A stretch of 64,000 nt of DNA from Chromatiales bacterium (GTDB lineage Bacteria; Pseudomonadota; Gammaproteobacteria; Steroidobacterales; GCA-2729495). The stretch spans positions 1 to 64,000 of the forward strand of contig NZCC01000030.1 of NCBI GenBank assembly GCA_002688175.1, read 5' to 3'. Position numbers and translations under genes: made by a program. Positions 8,563 to 16,781 of the stretch are shown here, piece after piece. The notes under the pieces are model-generated. The model was not told the DNA's origin. It saw nothing but the letters and a program-made list of their open reading frames with translations, and searched no databases. Position 1 is the first letter of the stretch; every line of letters begins with the position of its first letter.

Positions 8563-9875
8563 GAGCAGTCACTACCGCTGAGTCTGACAACCACGGCCTG
8601 TGCATGGGCTTCCAGACCTTCGAGTCCTGCGAGGGTCAGCACGGTCGGAGCCAGTCCTTCCAGCCCCGTACGCGTCAACTCCTGGAGCGTCAGTTGCTTT
8701 TGAAAATCCCGAACGGACAAACCGCTGTAATTACGCGCAAAGCCGTAGGTCGGCAAGACATGGTTCGTGCCACTGCAGTAATCGCCGACCGATTCAGGGG
8801 TCCAGGGGCCCAGAAAAATAGATCCAGCATTGTTAATTAAATCAATATATTGCCGTGGATTATTAATCTGAATAATAAGATGTTCAGCGGCATAGTCATT
8901 GGCGATGCCGATGCCGTCTGCGAGGCTGTCGACAAGCAGGCAAACGCTATGCTTCAGGGACCGTTCAATGATCTCGCGTCGTGGCAAGGTGGGCAGAGCG
9001 GCTTCGATTGCCGTGGCCACAGCATCGGCAAACCCGGCATCGGTGCATACGAGTATTGCCTGGGAGTCCGGCCCATGTTCCGCCTGGGATAGCAGGTCGA
9101 GCGCCACGAACCGCGGGTCTGTCGAACCATCGGCAAGTACCATGACTTCAGAGGGCCCGGCCGGCATATCCAGTGCTGCGCCGGCGGCATCAGCCGCAAC
9201 CGCCGTTTTTGCAGCGGTAACCCACGCATTGCCCGGACCGAACACCTTGTCAACCTTCGGTATGCTCTGGGTTCCATAAGCCATGGCCGCGATGGCCTGA
9301 GCACCGCCAACTTTAAAGATTTCAGTAATTCCGCACATCCGGGCGGCCACCACGACCGCAGGATCGGCCCGGCCATCGGGTCGCGGTGGTGTGCAGATGA
9401 TGCTGACCGGGCATTGGGCGAGTTGTGCCGGCACGGCGAGCATGATCGCCGTTGAGGGTAAAGGTGCACTGCCGGCAGGGACATACAGGCCGACCGCGCC
9501 GATCGGCCGGTTAATGCGTTCACAGATAACGCCGGGTGCCGTTTCGACCCGAATCGGATCGGCCAGTTGTGCAGTGTGGAAGGATTTGATGTTGCGAATT
9601 GCCGTCGCGATGGCGGCCCGTGCGTCATCGCTGACCTGTTGTTCGGCCAACCTGGTTTCCTCGGCATCGACACGCAGCGCTTCGAGTTCTAGCTGATCAA
9701 AGCGCAGGGTAAGCTCACGCAAAGCCTCATCACCGTTTTCACGGACCTGGCGAATAATCCTGGCAATCTGTTCGCCCAACTCCGGGTTACTGGTCACGGC
9801 GGGACGGGCCAGTACATCGTGTCGCGCAGCCTTATCAAGCCTGGACCAGGTGAGTTGTTTCATGCGTGTCGTCAT
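8559..9875 (-). CDS. hisD: Histidinol dehydrogenase HisD
   Basis: A 438-residue zinc enzyme that carries out the last two oxidations, histidinol to histidine, with NAD. Signatures include YVPAGSAPLPST, KVGGAQAIAAMAYGT, FGPGNAWVTAAK, the DMPAGPSEVMVLAD block, the metal-binding Gln and His in LLSQAEHGPDSQ, the catalytic Glu in YAAEHLII, and GTNHVLPTYGFAR. The stop of hisG overlaps its start by four bases. A second in-frame ATG lies four codons on, so the exact N terminus is uncertain. Confidence 0.97.
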   Translation of the reverse strand: MTTRMKQLTWSRLDKAARHDVLARPAVTSNPELGEQIARIIRQVRENGDEALRELTLRFDQLELEALRVDAEETRLAEQQVSDDARAAIATAIRNIKSFHTAQLADPIRVETAPGVICERINRPIGAVGLYVPAGSAPLPSTAIMLAVPAQLAQCPVSIICTPPRPDGRADPAVVVAARMCGITEIFKVGGAQAIAAMAYGTQSIPKVDKVFGPGNAWVTAAKTAVAADAAGAALDMPAGPSEVMVLADGSTDPRFVALDLLSQAEHGPDSQAILVCTDAGFADAVATAIEAALPTLPRREIIERSLKHSVCLLVDSLADGIGIANDYAAEHLIIQINNPRQYIDLINNAGSIFLGPWTPESVGDYCSGTNHVLPTYGFARNYSGLSVRDFQKQLTLQELTRTGLEGLAPTVLTLAGLEGLEAHAQAVVVRLSGSDCS

Positions 9876-10774
9876 GCCAGCATCTTCTCTACCGGGAGGA
9901 CGAGTATGGAACTGGCGCCTACATCTTTAAGCGCCTCCAGGGTTTCCCAGAAGATGTTCTCGCGACAGACAACGTGGATGGCGACCTTATCGGCAAAACC
10001 CTCGAGCGGCAGAACCGTCGGTGATTCAGCACCGGGCAACAGGGCCGTGATGTCGGGCAGGGCGACTTTAGGTGCGTGCATCATGATGTACTTGCTCTCG
10101 CGTACCTGCATGACGCCCTCTATCCGTTGCAGCAAGCGGTCAACCCACTCGGTTTTTTCCGGGGAAATGGCCACGGGGGTTTTCAGCAGGATGCATTCAC
10201 TCTCAAGAATTGTTTCCCCCTCCCGGATCTTGTTTGCAGCCATGGTCGTTCCGGTGGAGACGAGGTCACAGATCACATCCGCACGACCGAGACTGGGCGC
10301 AATTTCAACGGCACCCGAGAATTCAATGACATCGGCAGCGATATTCTGCTGCTTCAGGAAGTCACGCAGAATGAAAGGGTAACTGGTCGCAATTGTCGAG
10401 CCTTCAAGGCTCCGAATGGCCTGGATGCTGCCGGTTTCAGGATAGCCGAAGGCAAGGCGACAGTGTCCATAGTCCAGCCGACAGACCTCGATATAGGGAT
10501 CCGAGATTCCTTCGGTGACAAATTCAAGGCGTTTTTCCTCGATGACATTCAGGCCGGCAATGCCCAGATCGCACACATCATCGCGAACCAGTCCGGGAAT
10601 ATCGTCATCGCGTACGAAGAGCAGATCGACCGGCATGTTTTCACCGTAACCGATTAACTGGTCGCGGCCACGCGTGTACTTAAGCCCGCAACGCTCGAGC
10701 AAATCCAGCGAGTGATCGGTCAGGCGGCCGGATTTCTGGATCGCAATCTTGATGCGGGTTCGTTTATCGATCAT
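9872..10774 (-). CDS. hisG: ATP phosphoribosyltransferase HisG, long form
   Basis: A 300-residue long-form HisG, which starts the pathway by joining ATP and PRPP. Key blocks are IAIQKSGRLTDHSLDLL, VRDDDIPGLV, DLGIAGLNVIEE, and the PRPP loop in DLVSTGTTMAANK. From about residue 225 there is a C-terminal regulatory domain (MQVRESKYIMMHAPKVALPDI and on) of the kind that binds histidine for feedback inhibition. Because it is the long form, HisZ is not needed. The first structural gene, it overlaps the regulator gene by four bases. Confidence 0.97.
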   Translation of the reverse strand: MIDKRTRIKIAIQKSGRLTDHSLDLLERCGLKYTRGRDQLIGYGENMPVDLLFVRDDDIPGLVRDDVCDLGIAGLNVIEEKRLEFVTEGISDPYIEVCRLDYGHCRLAFGYPETGSIQAIRSLEGSTIATSYPFILRDFLKQQNIAADVIEFSGAVEIAPSLGRADVICDLVSTGTTMAANKIREGETILESECILLKTPVAISPEKTEWVDRLLQRIEGVMQVRESKYIMMHAPKVALPDITALLPGAESPTVLPLEGFADKVAIHVVCRENIFWETLEALKDVGASSILVLPVEKMLA

Positions 10775-11085
10775 TCGTCAATTCCCTTTAATCGTTCAAG
10801 TGCCTTTTGGTAGCCGCCTGCGCCATCGGTCAGGCAACGTGCTACCCGTCCGACCGTCGTAACGCTGACACCGGTTTGGTCGTGTATGGCTCGATAGGTT
10901 GTGCCTGCGGCGAGTAACTCGACGGCAGCCCAGCGATCTTTCATGGCCTGTAACTCAGCGGGAGTGCACAGGTCATGGAAAAAGTCGCGCAATTCATCAA
11001 TGCTCTGCAGGCCTAATAGCGCATTGAATAATTTATCTTCTGCGGCTACTTCCTGGCGTGCACTCAGTATTCTATGGTCTTTCAT
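10771..11085 (-). CDS. TrpR-superfamily (YerC/YecD-like) regulator, probable his repressor
   Basis: A 104-residue all-helical protein. Residues about 25-50 (LRDFFHDLCTPAELQAMKDRW) and 60-85 (GTTYRAIHDQTGVSVTTVGRVARCL) match the TrpR/YerC helix-turn-helix, which is like TrpR in arrangement. It is the first gene of the his operon and is translationally coupled to hisG. Its promoter carries a 7-bp palindromic half-site pair right at the expected transcription start. TrpR-like proteins in this position in several Proteobacteria are annotated as histidine repressors (HisR); that the co-repressor here is histidine is inferred from position. Confidence 0.85.
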   Translation of the reverse strand: MKDHRILSARQEVAAEDKLFNALLGLQSIDELRDFFHDLCTPAELQAMKDRWAAVELLAAGTTYRAIHDQTGVSVTTVGRVARCLTDGAGGYQKALERLKGIDE

Positions 11086-11095
11086 GGCGTATCAC

Positions 11096-11115
11096 TGTAA
11101 TAACACGCTATTACA
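11096..11115 (-). promoter_or_regulatory. Palindromic operator at the his operon start
   Basis: Perfect inverted repeat TGTAATA-N6-TATTACA. It covers about +1 to +20 relative to the promoter at 11123-11150 and ends 10 bases before the regulator ATG. The placement suits repression by the dimeric TrpR-like protein encoded next to it. The 13-bp centre-to-centre spacing is close to one and a quarter helical turns. Confidence 0.7.
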
Positions 11116-11122
11116 TTAATTG

Positions 11123-11150
11123 ATTATACTGTTCATTGCAAGCAATGCAA
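11123..11150 (-). promoter_or_regulatory. Sigma70 promoter of the his operon
   Basis: Minus-strand -35 TTGCAT (11145-11150) and a perfect -10 TATAAT (11123-11128), with a 16-base spacer. Transcription would begin near 11116, at the edge of the palindromic operator. Confidence 0.78.
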
Positions 11151-11192
11151 TGGAATAACCGGGAGATCGGTGTTGCAGGGCTTTCCCTGGTC

Positions 11193-11273
11193 GGTATTTT
11201 GTGTCCGTATACCCTTCTGAAACGCAGCGAAGCTGCTTTAAGGTTTCCGAAGGGTATACGGACACAAAATACC
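11193..11273. repeat. Perfect 25-bp inverted repeat with a nested hairpin
   Basis: The left arm 11193-11217 (GGTATTTTGTGTCCGTATAC...) is the exact reverse complement of the right arm 11249-11273. The 31-base centre has a second hairpin, GCAGC-GAA-GCTGC, flanked by GAAAC/GTTTC that also pair, so the whole 81 bases can fold into one long stem. It lies between the divergent his promoter and metB and has no T run, so it does not look like a terminator. A REP/MITE-type element or a structured 5' region of metB are both possible. Confidence 0.8.
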
Positions 11274-11459
11274 TTGGATGCATCGGGGTACGCGGTTGGA
11301 AAAATACCGGCCGTGGAACGATCGGGGTATTGGGGCTGGAAACCACTTAACAGCCATTTATTATTTTCAGCCAATCCAGTTGGATTCAACTAACCGAATC
11401 AGGCTAAACTCCGCGCCCTGCAAAGCTATGGCAAAGTATTTTGGTGGAACAGCAGAGAT

Positions 11460-12635
11460 ATGAATAAAAAGGACAAGGCAAGACAAACCCAGGCGGTCAG
11501 GGCAGGGGTGGATACCGACTCACAGCATGGTGCGGTGATGCCGCCCGTCTACCTGACTACAAATTTCAGCTTCGCCGGTTTTGAAAAGCCGCGCGAGTAT
11601 GATTATACGCGGACCGGTAACCCGACCCGTGATGCACTGGCCGGCGTGTTAGCCGATCTGGAGGGCGGTTTTGGTGCGACTGTAACCAGCTCGGGTATGG
11701 GTGCCGTGACCCTGGCATGCCAGATGCTTAATCCTGATGATCTCGTTGTGGGGCCACAGGATTGTTATGGCGGTACTTTCAGGCTGCTGAACGGACTCGC
11801 GAATCGTGGCCTGTTTAATGTCAGGCTTGTCGATCAGACGGACCCCAATGTGCTCGCTGCTGCTGTGGCGGAGGGTGCGAAAATGATCTGGGTTGAAAGC
11901 CCGACAAACCCATTGTTGCGAATTGTCGATCTGGCGCAAACAAAGAAACTTGCTGAATCAGTTGCGGCACTGATGGTTGTCGATAACACTTTTCTGTCGC
12001 CGGCGTTACAGCGTCCTATCGAACATGGAGCTGACCTCGTCGTGCATTCAACGACCAAATATTTAAATGGTCACAGTGATATGGTCGGTGGGGCTGTCGT
12101 TGCCGCGAATGAGGCGTTGCATGAACAGATGCAGTGGTGGGCCAATGCGCTCGGTTTATCCGGTTCACCGTTTGATAGTTTTCTGACCATGCGTGGTGTA
12201 CGAACATTGTACGTGCGGATGCAGCAACATGAGAAAAATGCCACATCGCTTGCAGAGATTCTTAGTGAGCATGAGGTGGTGGGCAAGGTTTATTATCCGG
12301 GTCTCAAATCACATCCGGGCCACCAGATCGCAACCAGGCAGCAGCTTGGATTTGGTGGCATGCTGAGTTTTGAGCTAAAGGGTGGTATGGCGGCTGCCCG
12401 TGTGTTCCTGGAAACCGTTGAATTGTTTACGCTGGCCGAATCTCTCGGCGGCGTTGAAAGCCTGGCAGCACATCCGGCGACCATGACACACGCAACCTTT
12501 GATAAGGAAAGTCTTGCCAAGGCAGGAATTTCTGATGGATTGGTGCGGCTTTCAGTCGGTATTGAGGCTACCGAGGACCTGGTCCGTGACGTGTTGCAGG
12601 GGCTTGAAGCTGCCGCAACGGTGAGTCCTAGATAG
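11460..12635 (+). CDS. metB: Cystathionine gamma-synthase (Cys/Met metabolism PLP enzyme)
   Basis: A 391-residue protein of the Cys/Met metabolism PLP family. Signatures are [14 protein letters not shown] at the start, [24 protein letters not shown], the aspartate in VVDNTFLSP, the PLP-binding lysine in [12 protein letters not shown], and ESLGGVESL plus the [10 protein letters not shown] end. Full sequence and length fit MetB, which joins an O-acyl-homoserine with cysteine to make cystathionine. Cystathionine beta-/gamma-lyase and O-acylhomoserine sulfhydrylase are close relatives, so the exact reaction is less certain than the family. It is a single gene, with its last 8 bases overlapping the convergent leuB. 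Confidence 0.88.
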   Translation: MNKKDKARQTQAVRAGVDTDSQHGAVMPPVYLTTNFSFAGFEKPREYDYTRTGNPTRDALAGVLADLEGGFGATVTSSGMGAVTLACQMLNPDDLVVGPQDCYGGTFRLLNGLANRGLFNVRLVDQTDPNVLAAAVAEGAKMIWVESPTNPLLRIVDLAQTKKLAESVAALMVVDNTFLSPALQRPIEHGADLVVHSTTKYLNGHSDMVGGAVVAANEALHEQMQWWANALGLSGSPFDSFLTMRGVRTLYVRMQQHEKNATSLAEILSEHEVVGKVYYPGLKSHPGHQIATRQQLGFGGMLSFELKGGMAAARVFLETVELFTLAESLGGVESLAAHPATMTHATFDKESLAKAGISDGLVRLSVGIEATEDLVRDVLQGLEAAATVSPR

Positions 12636-13707
12636 CCTTGGCCAGTTGCCGGTATTGTTCAATCACCTGGTCGCCCATGGTCGAGGTACTGACCGGCCTG
12701 GTGTCGGCCTGGGCAATGTCACCGGTTCGGTAACCGGCCTCGATTGCTGCGTATACGGCTTGTTCGATCAGTGCAGCTTCTTCTTTGAGAGCCAGCGTAT
12801 AACGAAGCATCATCGCAACGCTCAGGATTGTTGCGCATGGATTAGCGATGTTCTGACCGGCAATGTCCGGAGCGGATCCATGGATCGGTTCATATAATCC
12901 GCGCCGATCCTCGTTCAGCGATGCTGATGGCAGCATGCCGAGGGAGCCGCATAGCATTGATGCTTCATCGGTCAGAATATCGCCGAACATATTTTCGGTG
13001 ACCAGCACATCAAAGTCACCGGGCCGGGTCAGCAGATGCATCGCAGCTGCATCGACAAACATCGTTTCGAGTTCGAGATCAGAGAATTCTTCGCGGAACA
13101 TTTCATCCGTGACGCTGCGCCACAGGCGGGAAGTTTCGAGGACATTGGCCTTGTCAATCGATGCGACCTTGCCATTTCGTTCACGCGCGAACAGAGCAGC
13201 CATCCGCACGACACGTTCTATTTCACTGCGATGATAGGTACAGACATCGGTTGCCTCATCAGCTGTTCGGTTCTTCTTGCCAAAATAAATGCCACCGGTC
13301 AGCTCGCGAACGACCATGATGTCCACATCAATGAGATATTCGGGGCGTAAGGGAGAGGCCGAATACAGGGCAGGATGCGTTTTAACCGGCCTCAGGTTGG
13401 CATATACATTCATGGCTGCACGCAGGTCCAGCAGGCCTTTTTCGGGTCGCACCGGTGTGTTCGGCGCACTCCATCGCGGCCCACCAACGGCACCGAGCAG
13501 TGTGACATCGGCTTCTTTGACGATGGCCCGGGTCTCGGTCGGGAAGCCGTCTCCGGCAGCATCGATGGCTGCGCCACCAATCAGCGCCTCGCGCAGTTCA
13601 AACCGGTGTCCGGCTGATTCGGCAACAGCTTCGAGGACGCGTACACCCTCACGCATGATTTCCGGGCCGATACCGTCACCCGGCAGAATTGCAATCAGGG
13701 CTTCCAT
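12628..13707 (-). CDS. leuB: 3-isopropylmalate dehydrogenase LeuB
   Basis: A 359-residue NAD-dependent beta-decarboxylating dehydrogenase, the third leucine-specific step. It has the GDGIGPEIM start, GAVGGPRW, the substrate arginines in DLRAAMNVYANLRPV, VRELTGGIYFG, the Lys of SIDKANVLETSRLWR, metal-binding aspartates in DILTDEASM, and EPIHGSAPDIAGQNIANP. Last gene of the leu operon; its start overlaps the leuD end by 13 bases. Confidence 0.97.
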   Translation of the reverse strand: MEALIAILPGDGIGPEIMREGVRVLEAVAESAGHRFELREALIGGAAIDAAGDGFPTETRAIVKEADVTLLGAVGGPRWSAPNTPVRPEKGLLDLRAAMNVYANLRPVKTHPALYSASPLRPEYLIDVDIMVVRELTGGIYFGKKNRTADEATDVCTYHRSEIERVVRMAALFARERNGKVASIDKANVLETSRLWRSVTDEMFREEFSDLELETMFVDAAAMHLLTRPGDFDVLVTENMFGDILTDEASMLCGSLGMLPSASLNEDRRGLYEPIHGSAPDIAGQNIANPCATILSVAMMLRYTLALKEEAALIEQAVYAAIEAGYRTGDIAQADTRPVSTSTMGDQVIEQYRQLAKAI

Positions 13708-14279
13708 GGTCGTACCTGTTCAAAATGACTGATTTCGCTTTCCTTGCTCTGTAAATAACCAAGCTGGTCCAGACCTTCGAGCAGGCAGTGCTGCGCAAAA
13801 CCATCGAGCGGAAAATTCAGGCTGACTCCGTTTGGGAGGCTCAGAGTGGCTGCCGCGACATCTATATCTACCATGGCGCCAGGATGTTCCAGTAGCCAGT
13901 TATGAGTGTCCTCATTGATGACGACGGGTACCAGACCATTCTTCAGAGAATTGTTACTGAAGATATCGGCGAACCGGGTGCTGATGACGGCACGAAATCC
14001 GAAATCAACCAGGCCCCACGGGGCGTGTTCTCGTGACGAGCCGCAGCCAAAGTTGTTACCGGCAACGAGTACCTGGCAGTCGGCTGCACCCGGCTGATTG
14101 AGTGCAAAGTCGGGCAGTGGTTGGCCGTCGACATCATAACGCCAGTCGGCGAAGATGGCCTCACTGAGGCCTTCTCTGGTTGTCGAGGTCAGGAAACGTC
14201 CCGGCATGATTTGATCGGTATCGATATCGGTTTGTGGCAGGACGATTGTCGTGGAATGAATATGTGTCAGTTTTTCCAT
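13695..14279 (-). CDS. leuD: Isopropylmalate isomerase small subunit LeuD
   Basis: A 194-residue swivelling small subunit that pairs with LeuC to move the hydroxyl of isopropylmalate. It has TDQIMPGRFL near the start, the FGCGSSREHAPW motif that binds substrate, and the NNSLKNGLVPV block. It starts 17 bases after leuC. Confidence 0.97.
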   Translation of the reverse strand: MEKLTHIHSTTIVLPQTDIDTDQIMPGRFLTSTTREGLSEAIFADWRYDVDGQPLPDFALNQPGAADCQVLVAGNNFGCGSSREHAPWGLVDFGFRAVISTRFADIFSNNSLKNGLVPVVINEDTHNWLLEHPGAMVDIDVAAATLSLPNGVSLNFPLDGFAQHCLLEGLDQLGYLQSKESEISHFEQVRPWKP

Positions 14280-14296
14280 GGTTTCAAATATCCGGT

Positions 14297-15715
14297 TCAG
14301 AGCAGGGTGCGCGGATCGGTAATGCGTCCGTTGATGGCTGATGCGGCTGCTGTTTCAGGACTTGCCAGCACGGTTCGACCACCAATGCCCTGACGACCTT
14401 CGAAGTTGCGGTTACTGGTGCTGACGCACAACTGACCCGGCAGCAAATTATCGCCGTTCATGCCCAGGCACATTGAACAGCCGGCCTCACGCCATTCGGC
14501 ACCGGCGGCCAGAAAGATTTCGTGCAGTCCTTCCGCCTCGGCCTGTTGCTTGATGATTTCCGAGCCCGGCACGACCAGCATCCGTACCGAATCGGCTATC
14601 TTGTTTCCTTTCAGTACCCGGGCTGCGGCACGCAGGTCGGGTAGCCGGGAGTTGGTACAGCTGCCGACAAAAACGACATCGACAGAAGTTTGTTGCATCG
14701 ACTGACCCGGTTCGAGACCCATGTAGTCGAGTGCTTTACGAAAGCTCAGGTCGCCATTACTGTCCGGTACCGAGGCGGTAATCGGTACGACCATGCCCGG
14801 GTTCGTGCCGAACGTAACCATGGGTACGAGATTGGCCACATCAATATCAATTTCCCGATCAAATGTAGCGTCATCATCGGACGGCAGGCTGAGCCAGCGC
14901 TCGACTGCTGGCTCCCAGTCTGCGCCACCCGGCGCTTGCGGCCGTCCGGCCAGAAATTCAACGGTCGTATCATCCGGCGCCATCATGCCGGCACGCGCGC
15001 CGGCTTCAATCGTCATGTTACAGATCGTCATGCGCTCTTCCATGCTCAGGCCACTGATTACATTGCCTCGATACTCGATGACATGACCGGTACCACCATC
15101 CACGCCAATCTCACCGATCGTTGCCAGAATGATGTCCTTGGCGGTTACGCCGGCCGGTAATTGGCCATTGAAGTTGATAGCCATACTCTTTGGCTTGCGC
15201 TGCAACAGGCATTGGGTTGCGAGCACATGGCCGACTTCGGTGCTGCCGATGCCAAAAGCGAGCGCACCGAATGCGCCGTGTGTGCTCGAATGGCTGTCAC
15301 CACATACAATCGTTTTACCGGGTTGGGTTGCGCCAATCTCCGGGCCAATGACATGAACGATACCGCGCTGGTCACTACCGAAACCGTGCAGCTCAATGCC
15401 AAAGTCTTCACAGTTTTGCACCATCTGGCGAATTTGTGCAGCCTGGGCCGGTTCTGACAGGACATCGAGGTCCTTCAGACCTGTGACCGGCACAGTTGGC
15501 GTCGAATGATCCAGCGTTGCTAGCGTCAGGTCAGGACGGCGTACCGGCATGCCTTGCTCGCGCAACAGCGTGAACGCCTGTGGTGTCGTAACCTCATGGG
15601 TCAGATGCAGGTCTATATACAGTACGGCCGGATTGGCCGGTGTTTCCGCGCTAACCAAGTGATCTTCCCAGACTTTTTCGAACAGCGATTTACCGCTCAT
15701 TCCTGTGAACTCCAA
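14297..15715 (-). CDS. leuC: Isopropylmalate isomerase large subunit LeuC
   Basis: A 472-residue aconitase-family subunit with a 4Fe-4S cluster. The three cluster cysteines are in VGSCTNSR and [10 protein letters not shown]. Other signatures are [20 protein letters not shown], the [11 protein letters not shown] block and [10 protein letters not shown] near the end. It begins (ATG at 15715) after a 109-base AT-rich gap that follows ilvE and may hold an internal promoter. GGAGTT lies upstream as a ribosome site. Confidence 0.97.
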   Translation of the reverse strand: MEFTGMSGKSLFEKVWEDHLVSAETPANPAVLYIDLHLTHEVTTPQAFTLLREQGMPVRRPDLTLATLDHSTPTVPVTGLKDLDVLSEPAQAAQIRQMVQNCEDFGIELHGFGSDQRGIVHVIGPEIGATQPGKTIVCGDSHSSTHGAFGALAFGIGSTEVGHVLATQCLLQRKPKSMAINFNGQLPAGVTAKDIILATIGEIGVDGGTGHVIEYRGNVISGLSMEERMTICNMTIEAGARAGMMAPDDTTVEFLAGRPQAPGGADWEPAVERWLSLPSDDDATFDREIDIDVANLVPMVTFGTNPGMVVPITASVPDSNGDLSFRKALDYMGLEPGQSMQQTSVDVVFVGSCTNSRLPDLRAAARVLKGNKIADSVRMLVVPGSEIIKQQAEAEGLHEIFLAAGAEWREAGCSMCLGMNGDNLLPGQLCVSTSNRNFEGRQGIGGRTVLASPETAAASAINGRITDPRTLL

Positions 15716-15824
15716 ATATTTTAATTAAAAAAAGGATTTTAGTTTTTCAATCGGGGCAGCAGTTTTTTATCCGTATTAATATTATGCGTATCAAAGTGTT
15801 ACGCGCCTGTTCTACGAATGATCT

Positions 15825-16769
15825 TTAAGTATTAGCTGCGTCGCCCACCGGTTCCAACCAGCCCCATTTATCCTCGGTTGAGCCATTAAACAGGCCAAAA
15901 AACTTGTCCTGCAGTTGTTTTGTGATCTGGCCGCGTTTGCCTGTGCCAATCTCGATGCGGTCGACCGAACGCACCGGGGTGATCTCCGCCGCGGTGCCGG
16001 TCAGGAATATTTCATCTGCGATATACAGCATCTCGCGCGGAATTGATTGTTCAACAACGCCGAAGCCGAGTTCTTCGGCCAGTATCATGACACTTGCCCG
16101 CGTGATACCGGTCAGAATAGATGCCGTCGCGTTTGGCGTATAGATGACGCCGTCGCGGATCAGGAACAGGTTCTCGCCAGCGCCTTCGCTGACGGTACCA
16201 TCTGCGGCCAGGGCGATGCCTTCGTCGTAACCGTGGTCACGTGCCTCAAGGCTGACGAGCGTGCTCGACAGGTAATTACCCCCGGCTTTGGCCAGTGCCG
16301 GGATAGTATTCGGTGCTACCCGTTGCCATGACGAGATACAAACGTCGACACCGTTTTCAAGAGCATCGTCACCGAGATAGGTGCCCCATTCCCAGGCAGC
16401 GATGGAAAGATCGGTTGGATGGTCAGGCTTGGGGGCCAGGCCAATATCGCCGTAACCGCGAAATGCAATCGGCCGTATATAGGCTCCGTTGGTCAGTTTA
16501 TTTGAGACCACAACCTCACGGCACGCCGCGTCAATTTCAGCAGCGGAGTAGGGGATGGGGATGCGGTGGATCCGTGCCGAATCGAACAGTCGACGGGTGT
16601 GTGCTTGCAGTCGAAATACCTGTGAACCATCCGGCGTTGCATAGACCCTGATCCCCTCAAATACGGATGAACCATAATGAAGTGCATGAGTCATTACATG
16701 TACCTGGGCCTGATCCCATGGTATGAGTTTGCCGTTGTGCCAGATCCAGTCGTTACGGTTGATGCTCAT
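15825..16769 (-). CDS. ilvE: Branched-chain amino acid aminotransferase IlvE
   Basis: A 314-residue class IV PLP aminotransferase that makes leucine, isoleucine and valine from their 2-oxo acids. Seen are the start block WHNGKLIPWDQAQVHVMTHALHYG, SSVFEGIRVY, the PLP lysine in ALAKAGGNYLSS, and EGAGENLFLIRDG with TGITRASVM. It lies between leuA and leuC, so the last step of leucine synthesis is made in the same transcript. GGAAGGAAC is the ribosome site. Confidence 0.95.
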   Translation of the reverse strand: MSINRNDWIWHNGKLIPWDQAQVHVMTHALHYGSSVFEGIRVYATPDGSQVFRLQAHTRRLFDSARIHRIPIPYSAAEIDAACREVVVSNKLTNGAYIRPIAFRGYGDIGLAPKPDHPTDLSIAAWEWGTYLGDDALENGVDVCISSWQRVAPNTIPALAKAGGNYLSSTLVSLEARDHGYDEGIALAADGTVSEGAGENLFLIRDGVIYTPNATASILTGITRASVMILAEELGFGVVEQSIPREMLYIADEIFLTGTAAEITPVRSVDRIEIGTGKRGQITKQLQDKFFGLFNGSTEDKWGWLEPVGDAANT

Positions 16770-16781
16770 GAGTGTTCCTTC

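Noticed and set aside
11136..11393. An open frame across the his-metB intergenic region
   Set aside because: It runs through the 25-bp inverted repeat, has no ribosome site and no recognisable protein sequence.
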